Source: an uncultured Bacilli bacterium
GTDB lineage: Bacteria; Bacillota_I; Bacilli_A; RF39; UBA660
NCBI GenBank assembly: GCA_934183155.1
Contig: CAKPSB010000003.1
Location: 57,559 to 121,558, forward strand
Direction: 5' to 3'
Length of the DNA: 64,000 bases
Below are positions 51,042 to 58,487 of the stretch, in pieces. The notes beneath the pieces were generated by a model that did not search any database, was not told the DNA's origin, and saw nothing but the letters and a program-made list of their open reading frames with translations. Both the position numbers and the translations under genes were made by a program. Position 1 is the stretch's first letter. Each line of letters begins with the position of its first letter.

Positions 51042-52294
51042 TCAATTATTAATTTATTTTTTAAGGCTTTTTCAAAAGAAAATTCAAAACAAGATATTAA
51101 CTCATCAACATTTATTTGTTTTTCATTATAATATATTTTAGCAAGTACATCATTCTTATCTACATAATCGCCAACTTTAGCATTTAAAACAATACCAACT
51201 GAAAGATCAATCACATCATCTTTTGTCAATCTACCAGCCCCAAGTTCTCTAGCTAATTTACCAATTTTCAAAGCATCTATTTTTTTGATATAACCTGAGC
51301 AAGGTGATAAAACTTCCTCTACATTACTAGCTACTGATATACTGCTTATATCACCTTGTTGATATTTAACCCATTGTAAAAACTTTTGATAAGCATATCC
51401 ATTATATAAATTATCTGTAACTTTTTTCAAAGCCTCTTCTAAAGAAATATTTAACCCTAATGATACCATTAAAGAACCTAATTTTAAAACTAACTTAGTT
51501 AAATCTTCAGGACCTTTTCCTTTTAAAGTATCTATAGCTTCCAATACTTCAACAGCATTTCCAACTGCAAAGCCAAGTGGTTGATCCATATCTGTCAAAA
51601 CGCAAACAGTCTTCTTTTCATGACTATTTCCAATTTTAACCATCAAATTAGCTAACTTATTAGCATCTTCTAAATTATCAACTAAAGCTCCCTTGCCAAC
51701 CTTTAAATCAATAACAATCTTACAAGCACCACTAGCCAATTTTTTACTCATAATACTTGAAGCAATTAAATCAATAGAATCAACTGTTCCCGTTACATCT
51801 CTTAAAGCATAAATTTTTTTATCAGCAGGAACCAAATTACCCATTTGTCCAACCAAAGCCAATCCAATATCATCAACCTGTCTTTTAAATTTATCCAAAG
51901 TCATAGAAGTTTTAAAGCCTTTAATTGATTCCAACTTATCAATAGTTCCCCCAGTATGACCTAAACCACGACCACTCATTTTAGCCACTTTAACTCCACA
52001 AGATGCAACCAAGGGCGCTAACACAATAGTCGTTTTATCACCAACACCACCAGTTGAATGTTTATCAACAATGTTATTACCCAAATCAAGAATTTCACCA
52101 CTATGAAGCATAATGTTTGTTAAATCTATTGTTTCACGTTCTGAAAGGCCTAATAAATCAATTTCCGTTAAAAAAGCTGACATCTGATAATCTTTAATAA
52201 AACCATCCAAAAAACCATCAACTACAAACTTTAACTCATCATAAGTTAACTCTTGCTTTTTCTCTTTCTTATCAATAATATCTAATATATTCAT
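51029..52294 (-). CDS. Pyrimidine-nucleoside/thymidine phosphorylase
   Basis: The enzyme splits thymidine or uridine with phosphate in nucleoside salvage. The signature SGRGLGHTGGTIDKLESIKG is at about 112-131, and the phosphate-site motif DKHSTGGVGDKTT is at about 77-89. At 421 residues it is close to Bacillus Pdp (about 430). Pdp rather than DeoA is favoured for a firmicute, but the sequence does not decide this. It stands alone. Confidence 0.92.
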   Translation of the reverse strand: MNILDIIDKKEKKQELTYDELKFVVDGFLDGFIKDYQMSAFLTEIDLLGLSERETIDLTNIMLHSGEILDLGNNIVDKHSTGGVGDKTTIVLAPLVASCGVKVAKMSGRGLGHTGGTIDKLESIKGFKTSMTLDKFKRQVDDIGLALVGQMGNLVPADKKIYALRDVTGTVDSIDLIASSIMSKKLASGACKIVIDLKVGKGALVDNLEDANKLANLMVKIGNSHEKKTVCVLTDMDQPLGFAVGNAVEVLEAIDTLKGKGPEDLTKLVLKLGSLMVSLGLNISLEEALKKVTDNLYNGYAYQKFLQWVKYQQGDISSISVASNVEEVLSPCSGYIKKIDALKIGKLARELGAGRLTKDDVIDLSVGIVLNAKVGDYVDKNDVLAKIYYNEKQINVDELISCFEFSFEKALKNKLIIEVIS

Positions 52295-52411
52295 AAAACC
52301 TCCCTATATTACATATATACTATAGCAAAACTTTTAATTATTGACAATAAAAAGCTTAATACATAAAATGCTTAATAATAAATTATATTAAAGGTTAAAT
52401 TTAAAATTTTA

Positions 52412-54166
52412 CTAAAATGTAAACAAATCGTTATCCAAAGAACTCATTTCAGGATTATATAATCTTTTATAAAGTGAAGATGTTTTTAACAATTCCTTAT
52501 GATTTCCACTAGCTAATATTTTACCATTATCAATCAAATAAATGATATCAGAATCCATAATTGTAGATAATCTATGAGCAACAATAATTATCGTATGTGT
52601 ACCAACAAGATTATCTATTGTTTTCTTAATATACTCTTGTGACTCATTATCTAAAGCTGATGTTGCCTCATCAAATAATATTACTTTGGCATTTTTTAAT
52701 AAAGTTCTTGCAATTGCAATTCTTTGTTTTTGACCACCAGATAAATTTACACCACCTTCACCAATTACAGTATTATATTTTTTAGGTAATGACATAATAT
52801 AATCATCTATGTATGCTTTTTTGCATACTTCTCTAACTTCTTCTAAAGTAGCATCACCTTTAACCATTTTAAAATTTTCTATAATACTTTGATTAAAAAG
52901 ATATGGATTTTGACGAATTATTGAAATATTTTTTCTTAAATTATCTTCTGTTAAATCTTTAATATCAATATCATTTATTTTAATTTCGCCTAAAGATGCA
53001 TCAAAATATCTCATTAAAAGATTAAATATTGTTGACTTACCTTGGCCAGACTTTCCAACAATAGCAATTTTTTTATTCGGAAGTAATTGCATTGTTAATC
53101 CATTTAAAATATAATCTTCGTCTTTTCTATATTTAAATTTTACATCATTAAATATTATTTTTATTTTATCATCATTAATTTCTTTTGTTCCAAACTTTTC
53201 ATCTTTATATAACCGGTTATTAACTAATTCATCAATTCTTTTTAAAGATACAACAACTTTATTATAATTAATTCCAAAATTAGATAAATTTTCAATAACA
53301 CCATCAAATCTCCATATTAATGTTTGAATTACTAAAAATAATTTTATATCAATATCTCCTTTGAAAACTAATAAACCCAAAGTTAAAAATATAATAAACT
53401 CAATTGTAAAATATACAAAATTGTTAACACCATAATATATATTTTCATCATTAGCTATTTTTCTTTGCTTATAATTAATATTCTCTATTATTTTTAACAT
53501 TCTAAAACTAGCGGTATCTTTGATTCCCAATGCTTTTATTTCTCTAATACCATTAATATCCTCAGTAGCATTTTTAGATAATTTATCACTTTCTTTACTA
53601 ATTTCTTCTTGAGCTTTTTTAACTTTTGGATAATAAATATTAGCTAAGATATACATTATTACTCCAAGTATTATAAATTCTAAGCCAACAAAAATTGAAA
53701 CATAAAATGAATAAATTAATATTACTACAGCAGTTATAAATCTTGAAGATAAATCAATTATTCCTTTCAAAAGTGATATAATTTTTTCCAAATCATTATT
53801 CAATCTATTGGTCAATTCCCCAACACCCATATCTTCAAACGCAATAGCTGGTAAATTTAATATTTTATTATATAAATCTATTTGCCCATTTTTAATAAAA
53901 TACTTCTCTAATTTATTATAAAGTAAATCCTGAATTGTACTACAAATAGCCCAAGATAATATATTTGATAAACTAAATAATGCCAAAAATATTATAAAAT
54001 TAACTTGTTGATTAGTAGTTAAATTATCAACCGTATATGCCCAAAATATAGATGTCAATAAAGGTAATACATTTAATAAAATACTAAATATAACATATAA
54101 AATAATTTGTACTACATCATCTTTTAAATATTTTAACATTAGTTTAAAATGTTTTAAATCACTCAC
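52412..54166 (-). CDS. ABC exporter, fused permease-ATPase
   Basis: This half-transporter has 585 residues: six membrane helices (about 15-300) followed by the ATPase with Walker A GKSGQGKSTIFNLL, Q-loop IIRQNPYLF, signature LSGGQKQRIAIARTLL, Walker B VILFDEATSALD and H-loop VAHRLSTI. It must form a dimer; no second half gene is adjacent, so a homodimer is likely. The substrate is unknown (lipid, drug or peptide). The GTG at 54166 fits the GGAG site eight nt upstream better than 54175. Confidence 0.9.
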   Translation of the reverse strand: MSDLKHFKLMLKYLKDDVVQIILYVIFSILLNVLPLLTSIFWAYTVDNLTTNQQVNFIIFLALFSLSNILSWAICSTIQDLLYNKLEKYFIKNGQIDLYNKILNLPAIAFEDMGVGELTNRLNNDLEKIISLLKGIIDLSSRFITAVVILIYSFYVSIFVGLEFIILGVIMYILANIYYPKVKKAQEEISKESDKLSKNATEDINGIREIKALGIKDTASFRMLKIIENINYKQRKIANDENIYYGVNNFVYFTIEFIIFLTLGLLVFKGDIDIKLFLVIQTLIWRFDGVIENLSNFGINYNKVVVSLKRIDELVNNRLYKDEKFGTKEINDDKIKIIFNDVKFKYRKDEDYILNGLTMQLLPNKKIAIVGKSGQGKSTIFNLLMRYFDASLGEIKINDIDIKDLTEDNLRKNISIIRQNPYLFNQSIIENFKMVKGDATLEEVREVCKKAYIDDYIMSLPKKYNTVIGEGGVNLSGGQKQRIAIARTLLKNAKVILFDEATSALDNESQEYIKKTIDNLVGTHTIIIVAHRLSTIMDSDIIYLIDNGKILASGNHKELLKTSSLYKRLYNPEMSSLDNDLFTF

Positions 54167-54272
54167 AAAAATCACTCCAATACTACATATCTAGCTAATT
54201 ATAACATAAAAATATCACTCTAAATTATCATTTTTACTATTATAACTTCTAAATTATCATAAATTTTCTCTT

Positions 54273-54299
54273 CTTAATGCAATTTTTGCAATCATTAAG
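54273..54299. promoter_or_regulatory. Inverted repeat upstream of the ABC exporter
   Basis: Outer arms CTTAATG and CATTAAG enclose TGCAA-TTT-TTGCA, a nested palindrome. A direct repeat ATGATAATTTAGA (read on the minus strand) occurs twice between it and the gene. This could be a binding site for a regulator. The rest of the 54176-54360 gap contains only TATAAT-like elements. Confidence 0.4.
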
Positions 54300-54362
54300 T
54301 AGTAAATATACAAACTGATAAAACTAACTTGTCACCATACCCTAGTTTCTTCCTTAATTAAC

Positions 54363-54399
54363 AAAAAAAATACCAAATTCTTTTAGAATTTGATATTTT
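54363..54399 (-). terminator. Terminator of tRNA-Met/tRNA-Leu
   Basis: 13-bp stem AAATACCAAATTC/GAATTTGATATTT with one G-U pair and T8 on the minus strand. Confidence 0.75.
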
Positions 54400-54443
54400 T
54401 CATATTAAATCCAAGGACTTAAAAGTCTGGACAGATTTTCTAA

Positions 54444-54528
54444 TGGTGCGGGCGAAGGGACTTGAACCCCCATGCCGTAAGGCGCTAGATCCTAAGTCTA
54501 GTGCGTCTACCAATTTCGCCACGCCCGC
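54444..54528 (-). tRNA. tRNA-Leu (anticodon TAG)
   Basis: Class II tRNA of 85 nt with a long variable arm, acceptor stem GCGGGCG/CGCCCGC, discriminator A and CCA encoded. The anticodon loop CTTAGGA gives TAG. Confidence 0.95.
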
Positions 54529-54535
54529 ATCAAAA

Positions 54536-54612
54536 TGGTGGACCCTGATGGACTCGAACCATCGACCGTCCGGTTATGAGCCGGATGCTCTAACCAACTG
54601 AGCTAAGGGTCC
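54536..54612 (-). tRNA. tRNA-Met (anticodon CAT)
   Basis: 77 nt, acceptor stem GGACCCT/AGGGTCC, CCA encoded, anticodon loop CTCATAA gives CAT. The paired first acceptor base excludes the usual initiator form. A lysidine-modified Ile2 tRNA cannot be fully excluded. Confidence 0.9.
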
Positions 54613-54631
54613 AACTTAAATTGACTTCTAT

Positions 54632-54660
54632 ATAATATCACAATAATTAACATTATGCAA
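54632..54660 (-). promoter_or_regulatory. Sigma-A promoter of tRNA-Met/tRNA-Leu
   Basis: TTGCAT, a 17-nt spacer and TATTAT on the minus strand, 19 nt before tRNA-Met. Confidence 0.65.
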
Positions 54661-54677
54661 GAAGTTAAAAGAACATT

Positions 54678-55103
54678 TTATACTTTATTTATCATATTTA
54701 ACAAATTTATCTTAAATTTGTCCTTGTCAGAATGTTCTTTAGAAAGCATTACCCCTTTATAAGTAACAAGTTCTGACTGATGACCTTCACTTAAAATATC
54801 CTTAGGTAACAAAGTAACAAGTGAAACACTCTTCTTCTCATCATCAACTTCATAACAAAGTTTTACATCACCATGAACTTTAGCAAATAAAGCATCTGTT
54901 GGAAGTTTTACTTCATAACTTTTAATAGCACCATTTTGACTAACAACTGTACCTAAAAACTCCCCAGCTTTTAACTTAGGATAGTATTCGAAATATAATT
55001 TTTTAAAAGCAAGCATGTTATATTTTTTTAAAGCACTTTCTAATTTTTTAAATTCATTCTCATTTTGATAACCAAAAACATACTTTTCACTCTCCACAGC
55101 CAT
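54678..55103 (-). CDS. Hypothetical protein (141 aa)
   Basis: No family is recognized. The protein is soluble with no signal. The first half is helical and aromatic (FKKLESALKKYNMLAFKKLYFEYYPKL), and the second half is beta-rich (KSYEVKLPTDALFAKVHGDVK). The start is uncertain: the ATG at 55103 has AAAGGG very close, while the GTG two codons later has better spacing. It stands between a tRNA pair and an exported protein gene; there is no clear link to either. Confidence 0.6.
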   Translation of the reverse strand: MAVESEKYVFGYQNENEFKKLESALKKYNMLAFKKLYFEYYPKLKAGEFLGTVVSQNGAIKSYEVKLPTDALFAKVHGDVKLCYEVDDEKKSVSLVTLLPKDILSEGHQSELVTYKGVMLSKEHSDKDKFKINLLNMINKV

Positions 55104-55213
55104 CAGCCCTTTCTACTATACTACTATTATAATAACATACATAAACATTTAGTACAATTAATCATTACATTTTAGCTAAAATTTGACATCCAGTTGGCAA
55201 AAAAACCAGGTTT

Positions 55214-56092
55214 TTACCCAGTTTTTCCCGTTTTCACATAGCCTTGTTTAATTAATTCATCATCATCGCAATCAGCCCACTTAGTATCAGTTTGACCAGA
55301 GATAACATCTCTATAACGATAATAAACAACTTTTTTATAAACCGCCTCATCACTATAACTTACTAAAGTCTTTCGGCAATTAACCATCGATTTATAACTA
55401 CCAGCATTATTATAACCAACTGCACATACATATATAATCTCACCATTATAATTCATTTTAACAGCTGGCTGCTCTAAAACATTGCTATGAGTAACCCTTC
55501 TAGTTCCACTTTGAACTTTGCTTACTTTTGTTTCAACTTGATTAGTACTAGTTTTTTCTATTTTCTGAGTACTCCAACTTGACCATTCACCATAGGCCGA
55601 AGCATCGTCAAGATTTTTTAAAAATTCGCACCTTGCGGTGCTGGTACTGGGAAACGATGTATCATCAAGACCCATATGAAGAACAATATAATCGGTTTTA
55701 TCACTACAAGATAAATTAACCTTCATTGTATACTCGTCAGTACCTCTTTCAACCTCAATATAAGATTTTTTTAAATTACAAGCTTTCTTATTACTATCCG
55801 AAAACTTAACAAGCATTTTTTTATTATACATCTCACCTAAAGTAAGAACAACTTTACTACCTTCATCTTTAGGTAATCTTGAAGAAGTAAAATAACCACT
55901 TCCAGCCGTTGCCATAGCAATCAAATTGCTATTAAAATTATCAACCGAACCAGTTTTGCTATCAACATAATTTTTTACAAACCCCTTAGTTGGAAATAGA
56001 ATCATCAAAACAAATAAAACTAAAACAACTAATACTATTTTAAAGAAAACAGACCTTAACGTTTGACCATGGCTTTCTCCATCATCGTACAT
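55214..56092 (-). CDS. Membrane-anchored exported protein of unknown function
   Basis: The product has 292 residues with a membrane helix (about 17-37) near the start and an outer part. The first outer domain (about 45-165) is beta-rich with three Cys. A middle motif YGEWSSWSTQKIEKTSTNQ recalls the W-x-x-W strand of thrombospondin-like repeats common in firmicute surface proteins. The tail YYRYRDVISGQTDTKWADC repeats that style. The start at 56092 (MYDDGESHG) is set by AAAGGGGGAAATGG. The function is unknown, perhaps adhesion or wall binding. Confidence 0.65.
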   Translation of the reverse strand: MYDDGESHGQTLRSVFFKIVLVVLVLFVLMILFPTKGFVKNYVDSKTGSVDNFNSNLIAMATAGSGYFTSSRLPKDEGSKVVLTLGEMYNKKMLVKFSDSNKKACNLKKSYIEVERGTDEYTMKVNLSCSDKTDYIVLHMGLDDTSFPSTSTARCEFLKNLDDASAYGEWSSWSTQKIEKTSTNQVETKVSKVQSGTRRVTHSNVLEQPAVKMNYNGEIIYVCAVGYNNAGSYKSMVNCRKTLVSYSDEAVYKKVVYYRYRDVISGQTDTKWADCDDDELIKQGYVKTGKTG

Positions 56093-56148
56093 TTTCCATT
56101 TCCCCCTTTCAAATATGGTAAATATACTAACACTTTCACTATTTTTTG

Positions 56149-56637
56149 TCAATCATTTTTTAGCATATCATAAACAATAGCAAGCGCATATTTAAAACTA
56201 GATTCACTTTCTATCATCATCATCAAATAACCATACTTCCCTTTTTTAATTGGAGAAGAAAAAATAGATAAATTATCCACAGGAGCCTTTCTACTATTAC
56301 GTAAAATAGTTTCAATTTCCGCAAGCCTTTGCATTATATCATCAAACTTGTCACCTTTAAAACTAATTACATACCTAAGCATTACAAATGTAATTACATT
56401 AAAACCATACTTGTTAAAAAAATAATCATTAAGTAATTTAAACTGTTCACGATACCCATTATAATTGCTTAAAAAACTATAATCATTTTCATATAGCATC
56501 ATAATAAGCTTAACTAAATCATGTTTTTTATAATTATGTTTTATCCTTGTATAATCAATAGCCTCATCCAAAATATCATAAACAGCGTTTTCAAATTCAT
56601 ACGTAAGTTCATTGTCCAAAAATTCACTATTACTCAT
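56149..56637 (-). CDS. Hypothetical helical protein (162 aa)
   Basis: No family is recognized. The protein is soluble and nearly all helical, rich in Tyr, Phe, Asp and Lys, with a central FKLLNDYFFNKYGFNVITFVML core and a tail ALAIVYDMLKND. GAGGGGATTAT precedes the ATG. It lies upstream of the exported protein gene with a short gap and is divergent from RNase J, whose promoter lies between them. Confidence 0.6.
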   Translation of the reverse strand: MSNSEFLDNELTYEFENAVYDILDEAIDYTRIKHNYKKHDLVKLIMMLYENDYSFLSNYNGYREQFKLLNDYFFNKYGFNVITFVMLRYVISFKGDKFDDIMQRLAEIETILRNSRKAPVDNLSIFSSPIKKGKYGYLMMMIESESSFKYALAIVYDMLKND

Positions 56638-56722
56638 ATAATCCCCTCTTCTATAACAATTATAACAAATTTAAAAACGAAAAAAAAGAAAAATAATATT
56701 CAAAACATTCAAACTACTAAAC

Positions 56723-56751
56723 TTGTCAAATTAAAAAAAAAAAGATATAAT
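56723..56751 (+). promoter_or_regulatory. Sigma-A promoter of RNase J
   Basis: TTGTCA, a 17-nt A-rich spacer and TATAAT, 40 nt before the ATG. Confidence 0.8.
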
Positions 56752-56790
56752 GTTATAGTCAGTTTTAACTTTATAAGAAAGGAGTTTATA

Positions 56791-58476
56791 ATGAAGTTTA
56801 ACAAAAACGAAACCTATGTTTTCGCTTTAGGCGGACTTGGTGAAGTTGGAAAAAATATGTATTGTATAATGCGTAATGATGAAATTATCATCACTGATGC
56901 AGGAGTTATATTTCCAGGCGGAGAACTAATGGGAATAGATTATGTAATTCCCGATGTAACCTTTTTAAAACAAAATGAAAGTAAAATTAAAGGACTATTT
57001 ATAACCCACGGTCACGAAGATCATATCGGCGGAATTCCATTTTTACTTTCAGAAATCAACATTCCTGCCATCTATGCTCCAAATCAAGCAGCAGCATTAA
57101 TTAGAAAAAAATTAGAAGACAGAAAAATAAAATACAACAATTTATATATTTATAATGAAGATAGTGTCTACAGATTTAAAGAAATGTGGGTAGAATTTTA
57201 TCGAACAACCCATTCTATTCCTGATTCACACGGAATATGTATTCACACAAAAGATGGAATAATCGTAACAACGGGAGATTTTAAATTTGACTTAACCCCA
57301 ATTGGTCCTATGGCTGATGTTCAAAAAATAGCTAAATTAGGTTCTGAAGGAGTAACATTACTTCTAAGTGATAGTACAAATGCTATGAATCAAGGCGTAA
57401 GTACCAGTGAATCAAAAGTTGACGATGCCCTTGAAGAATTATTTAATAAACATAGCAGTCGTATAATTATTGCCACTTTTGCCTCAAATATTTATAGATT
57501 AAAACATATTGTTGACACATGTAAAAGACATGATAGAAAAATAGCTGTATTTGGTAGAAGTATGGAAAATAATATCGAAATATCTATTGAAGGTGGATAC
57601 ATCAAACACAAAGATATCTTTGTATCACCTGAAGAAGCTAACAATCTTCCATCAAATAAAATATGTCTTCTATGTACAGGCTCTCAAGGCGAACCACTAG
57701 CTGCTTTAAGTAGAATTGCCAGTGGTACATTTAGACATATAAAATTAAGAAGCGATGATATTGTTGTATTTTCTTCATCAGCAATTCCAGGAAATGCCCT
57801 AAGCATATCAAGAACAATAAACAAATTATATTTAAAAGGAATAACCGTATATACAAATACATCATTAAGTGACATTCACGCCAGTGGCCACGGTAATGAA
57901 GAAGAATTAAAATGGATGATAAGACTAATAAATCCAAAATATTTTATGCCATTTCATGGTGAATACCGTATGCTTAAAAGACATGCTGATATAGCCCAAG
58001 AATGTGATATTCCAAAAGAAAACACCTTTGTTCTATCAAACGGTGATGTTCTTTCAATAAAAAAAGGCATAGTAACTAAAGCCGGACATATTCCTGCTGG
58101 TGAAACATATGTTGATGGTAATCGCATCGGGGATGTCAGCAATGCCGTAATGAAAGATCGAAAAATAATGGCTAATGATGGTATTGTTGTTATTATATCT
58201 AATCTTGATGTTAAAAGCGGAAAATTATTAACAAATCCTAATATTATTACAAGAGGATTTGTCCTTGTAAATGACAATTTAGATTTACTTAAAAAATTAG
58301 AATACTTAGCAAAAGATGCAATAAATAATAAAATTAAAACTGGCTTAAATTATAATGATATAAAAGCTGAGATTATAAATGTTTTAAGTAATTACATAAA
58401 TTTACATACAGGAAGAAAACCAATAATTTTACCAGTAATTATGAACATAAAAAAAGACGTTAAAACTAATGCATAA
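56791..58476 (+). CDS. rnj: Ribonuclease J
   Basis: RNase J is a metallo-beta-lactamase/beta-CASP nuclease with 5' exonuclease and endonuclease activity, central to firmicute RNA turnover. Seen are HGHEDH (73-78), GDFKFDLTPIG, the beta-CASP region with FASNIYRLKHI, and SDIHASGHGN and MPFHGEYRML. The product has 561 residues. The start at 56791 follows AAAGGAGTTTATA; the longer open frame from 56521 runs through the promoter. Whether it is J1 or J2 is not decided by the sequence. Confidence 0.95.
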   Translation: MKFNKNETYVFALGGLGEVGKNMYCIMRNDEIIITDAGVIFPGGELMGIDYVIPDVTFLKQNESKIKGLFITHGHEDHIGGIPFLLSEINIPAIYAPNQAAALIRKKLEDRKIKYNNLYIYNEDSVYRFKEMWVEFYRTTHSIPDSHGICIHTKDGIIVTTGDFKFDLTPIGPMADVQKIAKLGSEGVTLLLSDSTNAMNQGVSTSESKVDDALEELFNKHSSRIIIATFASNIYRLKHIVDTCKRHDRKIAVFGRSMENNIEISIEGGYIKHKDIFVSPEEANNLPSNKICLLCTGSQGEPLAALSRIASGTFRHIKLRSDDIVVFSSSAIPGNALSISRTINKLYLKGITVYTNTSLSDIHASGHGNEEELKWMIRLINPKYFMPFHGEYRMLKRHADIAQECDIPKENTFVLSNGDVLSIKKGIVTKAGHIPAGETYVDGNRIGDVSNAVMKDRKIMANDGIVVIISNLDVKSGKLLTNPNIITRGFVLVNDNLDLLKKLEYLAKDAINNKIKTGLNYNDIKAEIINVLSNYINLHTGRKPIILPVIMNIKKDVKTNA

Positions 58477-58487
58477 ACGTCTTTTTT
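58451..58487. terminator. Bidirectional terminator between RNase J and uvrA
   Basis: AAAGACGTT/AACGTCTTT with T runs on both strands. The stem is formed by the last codons of RNase J and ends at the uvrA stop. Confidence 0.8.

Noticed and set aside
56521..56790. Upstream extension of the RNase J frame
   Set aside because: It runs through the consensus promoter and into the divergent gene. The family start and ribosome site are at 56791.
57684..58277. Minus-strand open frames inside RNase J, and similar frames opposite era, aspS, gatA, gatB and uvrA
   Set aside because: They lie fully within well-identified genes, lack ribosome sites and show no family pattern.
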